Position numbers and translations under genes: made by a program. 64,000 nt of DNA, taken from positions 14,206,135-14,270,134 of the forward strand of contig CM039462.1 of the NCBI GenBank assembly GCA_022414725.1. The letters are read 5' to 3'. How positions within the stretch are numbered: the stretch's first letter is position 1; the number at the start of each line of letters is the position of its first letter. The notes below the pieces were generated by a model. It was not told the origin of the DNA and made no database searches. It saw only the letters and a program-made list of their open reading frames with translations. Shown here in pieces: positions 21,604 through 32,651 of the stretch. The stretch is from Microglena sp. YARC (taxonomy: Eukaryota; Chlorophyta; Chlorophyceae; Chlamydomonadales; Chlamydomonadaceae).

Positions 21604-21660
21604 ATTCAAACTCAGCTGGAAACATCAGAATTGCGCAGGAGCACAGCTGCTTACCTGCAG
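21604..21660 (+). other. Possible kinesin exon, weak
   Basis: After GCGCAG the phase-0 frame reads IQTQLETSELRRSTAAYLQ, coiled-coil-like, for 57 bp. There is no GT or GC donor before an in-frame TAG at 21676, so it may be a dead exon. It is excluded from the gene model. Nothing recognisable lies in 21680-22090. Confidence 0.25.
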
Positions 21661-22100
21661 CTTCTTCTTTGCGCATAGATCCCTGGTTGGGCGTGCAAGA
21701 TGTTTCCCGAAAGGGCCTTTGTTCAGTCAACTCTGCCACGCACTCGCTACGGCTCAGCGCGAAGATAACCTTATCGTTGTAGGGTGGGGTGGGGGGGGGA
21801 GATCTTTACAATTTATAAGGTACTGCAAGCGGTGCAAGGAGCACGCAGCACGGCAGACAGATGTACCAATAGAGCATGCAGAAAGATTGGGGAATAGAGG
21901 CCGACTACCTCCAATCACGAATTAGGCGGTGTGATAGTGGATCGTGCGATGTGATAGCATGATGAGATGACGAATGTAATGCTGAGATGAAGAATCAAGT
22001 GCGCATGCGTGAGCCAAGTGAGAGTCAAGGGCCAGCCGAACCCTGAGCCAAAGTGAATGTTCTGAGTTGAATTTTCTTGTAGACATGGCGAATAAGGCAG

Positions 22101-22163
22101 ATGGTGTGCGAAAGACAGGACCGGAGGAGAAAGGCGGAAACAATTGAGACACAAAAAGCAAAG
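22101..22163 (+). CDS. Kinesin exon: short basic coiled-coil segment
   Basis: Twenty-one codons, phase 0 to 0, read MVCERQDRRRKAETIETQ and then KAK between AAGGCAG|ATG and AAG|GTGGGA. The upstream pyrimidine tract is poor, so confidence is moderate. Confidence 0.55.
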
Positions 22164-22493
22164 GTGGGATTTGATTTTTCGGTTTTAACTCGTCAGTACA
22201 GTACCGTAGGCAGTTGTCCAAGTCCGCCCCCTGCCCCCCGCCCCCCTGCGACACGAAAGTACTCAAAGTTTGCAAAAATCCCTGAATGTTTATATATCGC
22301 ATCGCATCTCGTATGTATATATATCCCATCGCAAGCGACGCGGAAAATTTGCGGAGAGTGTTGGCTACAGGAGCGACAGGTGGTACCGGAATCGAGTGCA
22401 GCAGCTCGAAGCCAGGGTTTACAACAGGGCCAGTTAGGGCCAGGGTTTCTGGGTTTGTCAGGCGGACAGTCAGACAGACAACAGGGTGGTTCC

Positions 22494-22555
22494 ACACTAT
22501 AATAATATTATTTAATAATAGTTTTTCAAACACTAATATTAGTTGCCGTTCCCTA
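22494..22555. mobile_element. Fragment of TAATATTAG MITE
   Basis: Right part only: ACTATAATAATATTATTTAA, then TATTAGTTGCCGTTCCCTA. Confidence 0.7.
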
Positions 22556-22749
22556 CTGGTGAGACACCTCATAACAGGGTTCATCTGCTTCCAGTTCAAA
22601 CTAATGACTACATGTTGACTAGAAAAAGTAGGGTGCCCTGGTGGTTGTGGTGGTGGGTCCCCTTGGAGGTCGGCCCAGGGGCTCGTGTGTCGTTGTTGAC
22701 TTGTGTTACAGTGTGTGGCCCGGAGCGAATAAACTGTGCATTAAGGCTT

Positions 22750-23170
22750 CACATTGACTAGAAAATATCAAAACCAAGCGTATTACGATATCCATTTCCG
22801 CATTATATTCTTTATTGATATATCTATGTATTTATTTATTCATTTATTTAATCACGCGTTCGTCTGCTTGTACGTGAAGGACTTTTAAGGTGACTAGAAA
22901 TCATGAGAACCTAGCATATAACGATATCCATTTCGGCATTATATTGTCTGTTGATCTATTTATTTATTTATTCACGCAACCACGGGTTCGTCTGCTTGTA
23001 TGTGAAGGACTTCAAGGTGACTAGAAATCATGAGAACCAAGCATATAACGATATCCATTTCCGCACTATATTACTTGTTGATCTATCTATTTATGTATTT
23101 ATTTATTCACGCAACCACACGTTCGTCTGCTTGTAGGTGAAGGACTTCCAAGGTGACTAGAAATCATGAG
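22750..23170. repeat. ~130-bp repeat, three to four copies
   Basis: Units begin near 22756, 22891, 23019 and 23155 with GACTAGAAATCATGAGAACC. They include ACGATATCCATTTC and ATTTATTTATTCACGC. Confidence 0.85.
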
Positions 23171-23292
23171 AACCAAGCACCCAAGCCCACACTGTGGGTC
23201 AGGATTGGGTCAAACACCTTGCCCACCACCCCCACACCCCCACACACTGGATATGACTAGATCCATTCCCTCTTTATTTTTATACCCAACAG

Positions 23293-23466
23293 GGAAGCGT
23301 GGAGAAGCAGGAGGTGATAGCTGGCGTTTTGGCCACCTTGGCCGCCAAGCAGGTGGCCGCTGCCCAGGAAATTATGTTGCGCAAGTTGGAGGCACAGGAG
23401 AAGGTGGCAGCTGAGCTGGCAGCTAAACATGAGCTGGCAGTGACAAAAGCTGGGCTGTTCTCAAGG
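23293..23466 (+). CDS. Kinesin exon: coiled-coil segment
   Basis: Fifty-eight codons, phase 0 to 0, between CCAACAG|GGA and AGG|GTGGGT. The protein begins GSVEKQEVIAGVLATLAAKQ and ends VTKAGLFSR; it is Ala/Glu/Lys-rich and helical. Confidence 0.8.
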
Positions 23467-23519
23467 GTGGGTCTTGGTACACTAGTCCTAGACTCAAGGA
23501 TTTTGTATGCATGTGTGCG

Positions 23520-23656
23520 AGGGGGGGGGCAAGAAAAGAGATTTCGTACCGCATGTTTGATATGGATAGAGAACCGCGAGCAATAGTCTATACAACAAAT
23601 CATGTCGATAAACCCACGGGCGGCCGAGATACGAAGAGGTGGTGTGTGTGTGGGGT

Positions 23657-23698
<42 letters not shown>

Positions 23699-23745
23699 GA
23701 TAGGTGGTGTGTGTGGGGGGTGGGTGTGTGGGGGGGGTCCGACAG
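23520..23745. repeat. Poly-G tracts in intron
   Basis: A run of about 45 G at 23651-23697 and shorter G/GTGTG tracts. From 23746 to 23960 lies a dispersed-repeat remnant (AAGGCGTA near 23825, shared with 50870) and nothing else. Confidence 0.85.
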
Positions 23746-23959
23746 CATGTCCGTACACCGTTTGCAGAAATTGGCCCCAGTGAAAGCAAACGGGCTGGCC
23801 CCCTCATCCTCACGCCTTGTAGTAAGGCGTACTATATATTTATTTATTATTCTGGGACAATATATATGGAAAAGTCGAGTGGCAATACAACCTGTCGACC
23901 TGTCAAACTCAAATCCTCCGCTGAACTGGTATAACTAAACCAAACAAACATATTTTAGA

Positions 23960-24492
23960 CAAACCCATACTCCATTCACAAGCAAAGGTCAAGGATCAAG
24001 GGTCAGAAGAGTTGAAATTACGTAAGGCCGGAGGAGTCCAGGGTGCTTAATCTGCCTAGTTGAAAAGCCTTGTAACCAAACCATGTAACCAAACTATGTC
24101 GAAAAACATGTACCAAATCAAAGCAAGCCATGTAACCAAGCCAAGCCATGTTACCAAAACAGGTAGCCTAATCATGTGGCTTAACCAAGTAGCTCGTACT
24201 TCCTCCACGGTGACTGGTCAAGGATCATGGGGTCAAGGGTCATGGGAGGTGGTGCAGATGCATAAGGCCGTTGCAGTTGTGTAGCTATACCTAAACCAAG
24301 TAGCTCATACATCCACCACTTTGAAAGGTCAAGGATAAAGTAATCAAGGGGTCAGGGGTCAGGGGAGGTGGTGCAAATGCATAAGGCCGTGGCAGTCATG
24401 TATAGGCTATACCTTGTAGCTAAACCTTGTAAACAAACCCATACTCCCTTCACAGGATCAAGGGTTGGAAATGGCGCCTTCGCCCCCCCCCC

Positions 24493-24523
<31 letters not shown>

Positions 24524-25020
24524 ACACAACACACACACACACACCACACACACACCCGCACACCACACCCACCCCCTCTACACCTCTCCACCCCCCACCC
24601 ACCTACCCCCCTCCCACACACACCACACCTACCCCACCCCCACCCCCCTCCCTCTACACCTCCCCACAGTTGGAGATGGCGCCTCACAAGGTCTTGAATG
24701 GGTAGGGTATGCGCATGCCCCCCACCCCACCTACACCCGCACCCCCCTCTACACCTCTCCGCCTCCCCCCTCTACACCTCACCACACACACACACCCTAC
24801 CCCCCCCCCCCCCCCCCCCCCTACACCGCCCCACAGTTGGAGATGGCGCCTCACAAGGTCTTGAGTGGGTAGGGTATGCGCATGCCCCCCTCCCCCACCT
24901 ACCCCGACATCCCCCCACCCCCACCCCACCCCTACACCCACACCCCACCCCTACACCCACACCCCACCTCTACACCTCCTCACACCCCACACACCCCACA
25001 CACCCATACTTCCTTCACAG
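23960..25020. repeat. Decayed tandem copies of the terminal kinesin exon
   Basis: The block CATACTCC-TTCACAG plus a TTGGAGATGGCGC-like exon start and a GGGTAGGGTATGCGCATGCC exon end recurs near 23965, 24190, 24310, 24430, 24665 and 24833. Several copies retain CAG at the junction. Poly-C and CACACC filler separates them. Confidence 0.8.
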
Positions 25021-25134
25021 GCGCAAGAGTTGGAGATGGCGCAATCGCGTCAGGACCTAGCTGGCCACGGTGCCAAATCTGAGGTGGCTAGAGCCCCTCA
25101 GAACAACCAAGGAGACGAGATCTCCAATGGGTAG
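25021..25134 (+). CDS. Kinesin last exon with stop
   Basis: Thirty-seven codons plus TAG after acceptor CTTCACAG|GCG, phase 0. It reads AQELEMAQSRQDLAGHGAKS at the start and NQGDEISNG at the end, a short polar tail after the coil. Start phase, acceptor and stop are consistent with the preceding exons. The chosen acceptor is the last and best preserved of about seven tandem copies. Confidence 0.8.
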   Translation, partial: AQELEMAQSRQDLAGHGAKSEVARAPQNNQGDEISNG

Positions 25135-25146
25135 GGTATGCGCTAA

Positions 25147-25358
25147 GTGCTATTGTTATGTTATTATGTGGTCCCTGTGTGTACATATTTTTCAGTTGTT
25201 TCAGTCCGATATCAGTACGATCACAGTTCGCCACACAGCTCGATATATCGTACGATAAACACGATAACTGGAAATATCGTACAATAAACTATCTCGTTCG
25301 ATATCGTGCTCGACAGCCCTAGATACGTGCTATTGTTATGTTATAATGTGGTCCCTGT
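25147..25358. repeat. 32-bp direct repeat around a palindrome-rich segment
   Basis: GTGCTATTGTTATGTTATTA with the following TGTGGTCCCTGT occurs at 25147-25178 and again at 25327-25358 with one mismatch. The 148 bp between carry CGATATATCGTACGATAAAC-type palindromes. This is a tandem duplication just after the kinesin stop. Confidence 0.6.
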
Positions 25359-25545
25359 AATGATAACGGCTGGTGAGGCTTGGTATTAAGGGAGCTTCGT
25401 CTTTCAGCGGTAGAGAACAGGCTGCAACTTTATCTGGACAGTGCTACCATGGCCGTTGACAGCGACCGCGAACACTAATGAGCACCCGTAGGGATTCAAA
25501 CCCGGCACCTTAGTCTTTCATGGAGCTCAGCTGTGCCCCACCAAG
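25357..25545 (-). mobile_element. tRNA-derived SINE, diverged (copy 3)
   Basis: Minus-strand copy: the tail TAATGATAACGGCTGGTGAGG comes first, then the body with CTACCATGGCCGTTGACA, then the B-box region GGGATTCAAACCCGG. It is more diverged than copy 2. From 25546 to 25830 only short dispersed-repeat traces are visible. Confidence 0.65.
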
Positions 25546-25832
25546 ACTGCAAGATACAAGAAGAAGGCCAATGCCGAGACCTACAAGATACCTACATACA
25601 GGGGCCACAGTACAAGATAACATGTGTGTATGTTACAGCCCAGGGGTATGTACTACAAGAGACCTACAAGATACCAACATACAGGGGCCTCTTTTTTTAA
25701 TTAAGATTTTTTCCACAAAGGGTCGGTTTCACAGCACTAGTCCTAGACTGGAAGGATTATATGTGATGTGGCGGTGATTTTCCCACTCAGAATGTGAGAG
25801 TGGGCTTTCACGAATCCCCCCACCATCATCAT

Positions 25833-25985
25833 ACGCATGGAACGGCAATATGATATAATGTCATCATATGATGCTGGCAGTCTGACTAGGTTAATTTATA
25901 TGCAATTTCATATGATGCAATTTATATGATATCATATGATATCATACTCGCCTTTAGTCAACATCACATGATATTGTTAATCATA
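25833..25985. mobile_element. ATATGATATC MITE, right end lost
   Basis: It begins CATGGAACGGCAATATGATA and carries the family interior (CTGGCAGTCTGACTAGGT). The normal right terminus is missing. Flanking ATCATACG and ATCATATG match at 7 of 8. Confidence 0.6.
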
Positions 25986-26024
25986 TGTCCTTTACTCCTA
26001 ATCCACAAATCACCATTCGCCATC

Positions 26025-26418
26025 TATCAGCTATTAAGCACTTCTAAGAGTGGACAGAGATGTATGCAGCGGAGACAGACGCGCCAATCTATACACAGAG
26101 ACGAGAATAACGTTACAAGCAAGGACGTACACTAAAGGACACCAGCGGTGGGCGAAGTGGATGCCTGTAACCTGAATAGACCCTAAGCCCGGATCTTGTC
26201 ACCCTGACACCGTTTAACACAGGACATGTCAGGGAGAGACCGATAAGACACAGAGAGACAGGCAGTCAATAGGAAGCTGACACTGAGTCACTAAAGGATG
26301 ACTCAGTTCTACGGGAAGCTATCACTATGGGAAGCTATCAGGGCCGATAGTTCTAAGGGAGTACATAAGTAGTCACCAAGTCATAAAACGCTTGAGAGCA
26401 CCGCAATTCATGCTGACA
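26025..26418 (-). repeat. Copia-1 3' LTR
   Basis: 394 bp, TATCAGC to GCTGACA on the plus strand. It is adjoined at 26419 by CTCCACCTATGACACAGGTG, which on the element strand gives a purine-rich ATAGGTGGAG tract before the LTR (candidate polypurine tract). Confidence 0.95.
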
Positions 26419-26750
26419 CTCCACCTATGACACAGGTGACATACAATACTACTACTCCACCTATGGCACTGGGGACATAGAACTATATGTAACAGATTAA
26501 AAAAAAAAAAATTAAAGAACTCCGAAAAAACGAGAGAACTTCAAATGTAACCCAAAGGGTGTAAATGAAGGAATGGACCAAGGCAAAATACCAAAGAGTG
26601 CCAAGGGAGAAAAGAGGATAACCGAATATCAATGACGGGTAACAACGGTATAGAAAACCCGATCCGGGAATAGGAACCTAATGCCATACAATGATAACCA
26701 AAAAAACAAGAAACGTATGTAACCCAAAAAAAAAACTAAAAAAAATGACC

Positions 26751-28538
26751 CTAAGAAGTAGCGGTCATTCCAAGCATACGGACAAACCGCCAGAACACAG
26801 CAGGATCAAGGGGCTTGGTGAAGGGGTCAGCACAGTTATCCACAGTGTTAACATAGGCAACAGCCAGTTGGCCATCCTCCACCAGCTCCTTGATGTAGTG
26901 ATGAATAACATCAATGTGCTTGCTGCGAGGCAGAAGCTGCCAGTCAGTGGCCCAACTCAGGGAACCTAAGTTGTCACCCTGAATTGTAACCAAAGCACAA
27001 GGCAGACCCAGATCCACCCTCAATTTCTTCAACCATTGGACCTCCCTGGCAGCCTGGGACAGGGCCTGATACTCAGCCTCACTAGAGCTAATAGCAACAG
27101 TAGGCTGTCGCTTGCTCATCCAGTTAACAATGCACCCACCAGCTAGAACTGCAAAGCCAGTCTGAGATCTCCTGTCAGACCCATCATCAGCATAAGATGA
27201 GTCACTAAAGACAGTAAAAGTGAAATCAGGGCTGTGGGTGTAAGTGAGACCCAGGTGAGAATGTGTTCTCAAATACAAGAGTAACCGTTTGGCAGCCCCC
27301 CAGAGAGGGACTGTAGGGTGAGCAGAGAACCTGGATAAATAGCTAACAGCAAAGGAAATATCAGGCCTGGTGCAAGTGGCCAGGTATAGCAAAGCACCTA
27401 CAAGAGAGAGGTACTGGCTATTAGACGGCAGGGGCTCTCCAGGGGCGTCAGAAACAGTGGATTTGGCCATGGGAGCAGCAAACTTGGGTGGGGCAGCAGC
27501 AGTAAGACCAAACTGCTCCACCAGATCAACAATGTAGGTGTGCTGAGAGAGATTGATCTGAACACACCTGCCTTCAGAGTCAAGGGTAACATCCATGTCC
27601 AAAGAGAGGAACTGAATTGGAACACCCATCTCTTTGACCTCCCAGCCAGCTGCTTCCATTGCCTGGATCAGCAACACATACCTATCCAGCTCACTAAAAG
27701 CACAGATAAAGTCATCAACATAGGTCAGGACATAGCTCCACCCACCATCAGAATCCTTCCTAAAGTACAGAGCAGGTTCTGCCTTGCACATAGTAAAGCC
27801 ATGAGCAACCAGAACCCGCTTGACATCCCTACTCCAAGCTCTGGGTGCCTGCTTCAATCCATAAAGGGACTTGATTAGTTTGCAGACAAGTGGAACACCG
27901 TTAGGACCAAGGTGCCTAAAGCCTTCAGGCTGGTGGCAGTACAGGTCCAGACCAGGCTCCAGCTTGGCATTTAGGAATGCAGTCTTGATGTCTAGCTGCC
28001 GAACAAACATCTTCCTATGAGTGATGGCAGCCAGGAGCACCCTAAGACCTGCTTTGGAGGAGACAGGGGCGTATACATCATGAAAATCCAGCCCAGGACG
28101 CTGCAGAAAACCACGGACCACAAAACGTGCCTTGAAGCGTATAGTACCATCAACACCAATCTTCTTCACAAATAACCACCTGCCAGACAGGATCTTCTGC
28201 TTACGAGGCTGTGGAGTGAGAACCCATGTACCATGGGCATGAAGGGAAGCCATCTCATCCTTCATGGCAAGAAGCCATTGATCCCTGTCAGGGTTGGTAT
28301 GCAACATGGCAGCTTTGTAGGTCAGTTCAGTGGTGGATGCAACAGATGCTCCCACGTACAAGCAGTTTACTTGTACATGGGCAGCGGGGGTATCAGCAGT
28401 ATCAGCAGTAACCATTAGGAAAGCCCCCAGTGCAGAACTACTGCCTGGTTGAACAGGGCCGGCCTTCTTTGCCTCTAAATCAACGAAGCCTGGTCGACCG
28501 GAACACCCCAGCCATACGCAGTATCGGAGCCTGACCAC
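26751..28538 (-). pseudogene. Copia-1 reverse transcriptase and RNase H
   Basis: About 595 residues. RT motifs are FKARFVVRGFLQRPGLDF, QLDIKTAFLNAKLEPGLDL, SLYGLKQAPRAWSRD and the catalytic LTYVDDFICAF. RNase H follows with VFSDSSYADDGSDRRSQTG, SSSEAEYQALSQAAREVQWL and the ADPFTKPL end motif. It would copy element RNA to DNA and remove the RNA strand in the virus-like particle. Downstream LTR and purine tract are in place. It is separated from the integrase frame by a shift near 28500. Confidence 0.95.
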
Positions 28539-29245
28539 GGTTCAAGATCATCACTTGCATCATCTGCAACGGCTACATCATCACCCGGACTCCTGAGTAA
28601 TCTATCAGAGACGGCAGGAGGTGAAGCGTTCACCAACTCCATCGAGCTATCAGTGATGATGGGAGTATGATGACTAGTAGGCAATGGATCTAACAAAGGA
28701 TCCACTATGGTCTGAGTTGGTGTAAATCCAACGACTTCACCGACGGAATGTGACGCAGAGGAGGGCCTGGCGATCCCCTGAGATTCGGCTAAGATTTTGT
28801 CTGTAGGAGCCGCAGAAACTCGCCCGCCCAGTGTGTTCTCACGCAAAACAGTACCACTGGCCCCCGACCTAGGTCGCAGAGTCATCCTATGGCCAGGACA
28901 GTGGTCAACAATTGGGGAAGACAAAGGGTCCAGGGAATCAACCGCAACCTCAGGCATGTGTCCGTTGATGGCGGCAGGGATGCTAGAGACATATGGCGAC
29001 CCATCATAGGGAGTTAGCCCAGGAATGCAGTTATGATCAAACTGCTCATAGAAGAGTACATCACGACTCTCTACTACCTGGCGCAACTTAGGAACCCAAA
29101 CAAAATAACCCTTACTCACCAGAGAATACCCAACCAGTCTACCAGATAACGCCCTTTTGTCTAGCTTATTACGTTTCTTCCCATTGACTAGAGTAACATA
29201 GCAGGGGCATCCAAACACACGTAATAACGACACATCAGGTTTCAC
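28475..29245 (-). pseudogene. Copia-1 integrase C-terminal and linker region
   Basis: It begins KPDVSLLRVFGCPCYVTLVN, the conserved copia integrase GKxP-type end (FGCxxYV), and continues through an acidic, Pro/Ser-rich linker to the RT. A missing base near 29243 separates it from the integrase core: the frame runs into TGA where Copia-2 reads on. Confidence 0.85.
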
Positions 29246-29994
29246 CCATAAAACAACTCAAAGGGTGTCTTGCGTCCCTGGTTAGGCAGACGGTTTCTAA
29301 GGTAACAAGCAGCCAGGAAGGCATAGGGCCAAAAGGACTTAGTAAGCTTAGACTCCAAGTGGATACTCCTAGCTATATTCTGAAGGACCCCATTATACCT
29401 TTCCACAGTTGCATTCTGCTGTGCAGTGTATGCCAAAGACAACTCATGTACTGCCCCAACCGATTCTAACCAATCCTCGAACCATTTAACTATAAACTCT
29501 TTAGCCCTGTCAGATCTCAGACACTTAAAGGCAAACCCCTGCAGCTGATTTGACCATCTGAGGATGATAGTCTGGACTGCTAAGGGAGCTTCATCCTTGG
29601 TCCTCAAGCACAATACCTCAGCATAGCCAGAGAATTGGTCTACAAGGCACAAGATATAAAACTCCCCACGAAGACCCCTAATATGAACCGGTCCCATGAT
29701 ATCCAAGTGAAGGCGTTGGAGGGGTGCAAGGACCTCAGTCATGCTTTCTTTAGGAAAAGGGAGACGCTTTCCCTTAGCCTTTTGACAAGCATCACATGGG
29801 ATCTTACCCATCTTTTGTACTTGATGAAGGCTGAGGGGTAAGTTCTTAACCATACCACGCTTGACAAGGTTGTGCAAGGCATCATAACCGGGATGACCCA
29901 GTCGCCTATGCCACAACCATGCAGGAGTGGTAGGGATAATAACTCCACCGTCCCTCATCAACATCAAGTGCAAAAGCTGGATAATATTCAGCAA
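29242..29994 (-). pseudogene. Copia-1 integrase core
   Basis: An HHCC zinc-binding N-domain is visible as WLWHRRLGHPGYDALHNL and PCDACQKAKG. The catalytic DDE triad is D in LHLDIMGPVH, D in LRSDRAKEF and E in NATVERYNGVLQ. It would join element ends to target DNA, making the 5-bp duplications seen here. Two compensating shifts near 29955 and 30085 separate it from the protease. Confidence 0.92.
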
Positions 29995-29997
29995 CCC

Positions 29998-30372
29998 TCA
30001 AACAACGACTGGAGGTGTGACAAGGCCTACATGCAAACTTATACACACCATCACTGGAAGCAGGAAAGGACCAGAGCACAGAAGAGCCTGAGTGGCAGTA
30101 CAACTAATACTATCAAAAGCAATCTTGCAGTGGAGGGAATGAGCTACAGCATGTACGGACAGGAGATTTACTGGACAGTGGGGTATGTATAGAACATTGG
30201 TTAAGGTGATTGATGTTGGTAACCAATCACTACATAACACAATGGACCCCATACCCTCTGACCGTTGAATCACCCCATCAGCAAATCGAACTGCAGGCCC
30301 AACAGCAGAGGATTCAAACACAGTGAACAACGACCTATCACCTGTGATTGACATCCCAGCTCCCGAGTCCAC
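29998..30372 (-). pseudogene. Copia-1 protease region
   Basis: The aspartic protease active site DSGAGMSITGD follows upstream WHV in the same frame as gag, separated from it only by a UAG at 30454-30456. The C-terminal part of this open frame is out of register with the Copia-2 protein after CTATQ. Confidence 0.88.
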
Positions 30373-30453
30373 ATGCCAGATACCTTCAGAAAGACTTGGG
30401 CTGCAAATGTTTGAGAACTTAGTCGTGCAAGAAAATAGGACAGAGCTTACCTC

Positions 30454-31599
30454 CTAGTTCTTTGAAATGGCGTACCCATCGATCTGAGCCTGCAAGGACG
30501 ACAGCTGCTTACGTGTAAGGGACCCTGGAAGGGCCAAAGCTACGGGCACCGGTTCAGAACCAGGTGCACGTCCCTTGGCCTTTCTGAGTTCCGGATACTT
30601 TGTAAAGCAGCGGTCTTCCGAGTGGCTCGTTTTCGAACGACAGGGTCCCCAAGTGCAATCCAAGCGCCTCTTGGTGCCCCCGGAACTCTGAGAACCAGAT
30701 CCCTTGCCCCGCTGGAAAGCAGCATTAGCAGGGATCTGGGGAGGGTCGCGGGACCAGCCAGGATGCCTTGGATCAGACCTGGGGAGAGACACATTTAAGA
30801 AATCTAACGATCTATAAGCATCAAGACAAGACCAGTAGTCTACGGTCTTGTTCTGGTACAACTCAAAGCCAAACTGGAGGCGCAGCGAATCGAATCGAGG
30901 GTGAGTGATGCCATTGATTATAGTGTGCATCGCGTGACGCTGCGGCTGCGGGTATCCCGCACTGCGAAGATCAGTGCACAACTGCCGCACCCTGCGAAAG
31001 AACACATCCACGGGTTCAGAGTTGTTCATGGTCACACTACGAAGCTCAACAAGCATGAGGGGAACCCGAGCAGCAAGGGCATCAGAATGCTGCCTCTTGA
31101 TATGCAGTAAGATATCGCGAGGTGTGGCAAAATCCTGATACACCTGTACCATCGGTTCCGTCATGTGCGCGAGCATCATGGTGAGACACATGAACTCCTG
31201 GCGTGCAAGGGGCAGGGTACTAAATCCTAACAGTGCAGGATCTACACGAGTCTGACTAGGAGAGGCAGGTGGTGAGGCAACAGGCGAAAACGGCGTGGCA
31301 TCATACATAGCGCGAACCGACAGAAAGTACTCGGCAGCGATGCCAGCATCATATGCACGCTGGTCATCAAGGTTCTCAATCTCATCCAAAGAACTCGCAA
31401 CATTTACGAGTAGCTCAAAATCTGGCCTAGGAGGTACAAAGCTGAGAGGAACTTTGGCAAACTGGTACTTGCGTAGATTTGCATTTCGAACTCCCAATCC
31501 ACCAAAGGTAGCACCACCAGGAGGGGGGTAGTCAATCCCTGCCTGCACAGGCCCCAGATAAGCACGGCATGCATGACCCAACTCAGAGAACACCATCAC
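30454..31599 (-). pseudogene. Copia-1 gag, C-terminal part
   Basis: About 381 residues with a capsid-like helical region (DFATPRDILLHIKRQHSDAL, RQLCTDLRSAGYP). A Cys/His cluster LDCTWGPCRSKTSHSEDRC takes the place of the usual CCHC knuckle. It ends GYAISKN-UAG; the protease frame continues directly after the stop. Confidence 0.88.
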
Positions 31600-31622
31600 T
31601 CGCCTAGCCCGCCCCTTTGTAT

Positions 31623-32648
31623 CTAGATTAGCCGAGTGGCAGCCTGATCCATCCTACCGTACAAAGTGCGGTCCAAGGAGTCACCAGCTTTCTGCGCCTG
31701 GCGAATTTGGCGGCAACTCCGCACATCCATGCGCGAAGGTGTGGAGCCATCAAGCAGGTGCTCCCAGGATAAGCATCCCAGCGAGCGATTCGGGTAGTAG
31801 GGCAGGGGGGGAGGAAAAGGAGAAGGGGCAGGAGGCTGCTCCACCGGTGGAGGTGGAGGTGGATTCAGGGAGGGGCCAGCAGCATCGCTGTGGACACTCG
31901 AGGCAGCAGCAGCAGTCTCACGAGACCGCGTGTGGTAGCCAGCCAGAGCTCGCTCAGAAGGGTTGCGAACAAAGGGAAGGGGAGGAATCAAAGGACCAAG
32001 TGACGAGCTTCTCAGCAAAGTCGGCATAGCCAACTCAGGTACCGCAGGTGGATGCGGAGGAGCAGTCGGAGGCTTGTAGACAGGAGGAGGAGGAGGAGGA
32101 GGAGGAGCCGACTGGTGCTCAAACACCGGAGACTCAAAAACACGAGTGGCAGTGGAAGGTGTGACTCCACCGAAGTCACCACTCCGCGCACTCTGTAGGT
32201 CTTCCTCTTTGTCGTCATCGTCATCCTCAGTGTAGTAGCCATCTTCATGCTTATGGCGAGCCAGATCAGCATTGTCATACTCAAAACGGGCATCAGGAGG
32301 CGGAGGAGAAGACTTGTATTTGATGATCTGAGTCGAGACGCAGCATAGACGCATCAGAATATCCTCTACCTCAGGAAGGAGGCGTTGGACAAGAGGAGAA
32401 GGAGGGAGAGAAATGGAGGTTTGGTAGGGGGGGATGTCTTCCATGATGGCGGAAGGAGACTCATCTAAGGCAGCAAAGGCCGCTGGCGCGCAATCATCAA
32501 GCCAATCAGTGGGAACACGAGTCTTGAACGGAAGAATGCGGTCGCAGCCATTGGATACAATGACGCTCTCCATACCGCGCGACCAAGACAAACCATTCTG
32601 TGGGGTTAGCTTTTCGAAGCCGGCAGGAGGCCCACGCGGAAGTTGCAT
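31623..32648 (-). pseudogene. Copia-1 gag, N-terminal part
   Basis: The start is MQLPRGPPAGFEKLTPQNGL; the same start is seen in Copia-2 at 36176. It is followed by an acidic and Pro-rich segment (poly-Pro near the middle). A single-base shift near 31610 separates it from the rest of gag, which is continuous at this point in Copia-2. Confidence 0.85.
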
Positions 32649-32651
32649 TAT

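Larger units (their letters stand above)
6823..25134 (+). other. Kinesin gene (kinesin-7/CENP-E-like), 3' part, at least 11 exons
   Basis: Eleven exons with matching phases can be joined from switch II of the motor to a stop codon. The neck sequence after the motor (ALKFANAAKNI, then a VVDDKAVIRRI stretch) resembles kinesin-7/CENP-E necks. The tail is mostly helical coiled coil rich in Ala, Glu, Lys and Gln, ending in a short polar C-terminus. Nearly all introns are phase 0, the exception being the intron after 8818. The N-terminal half of the motor (P-loop GQTxxGKT, switch I) was not found, so it lies upstream of the window or is lost. Kinesins of this type are microtubule motors that act in mitosis or transport; the specific role here is unknown. 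Confidence 0.85.

Noticed and set aside
21604..21660. Additional kinesin exon
   Set aside because: Coil-like and phase 0 but lacks any GT or GC donor before an in-frame stop; kept only as a weak candidate.
26024..26419. LTR edges one base wider on each side
   Set aside because: The extra C on both sides belongs to the CCATC duplication or flank; TATCAGC...GCTGACA with CCATC gives an exact fit.
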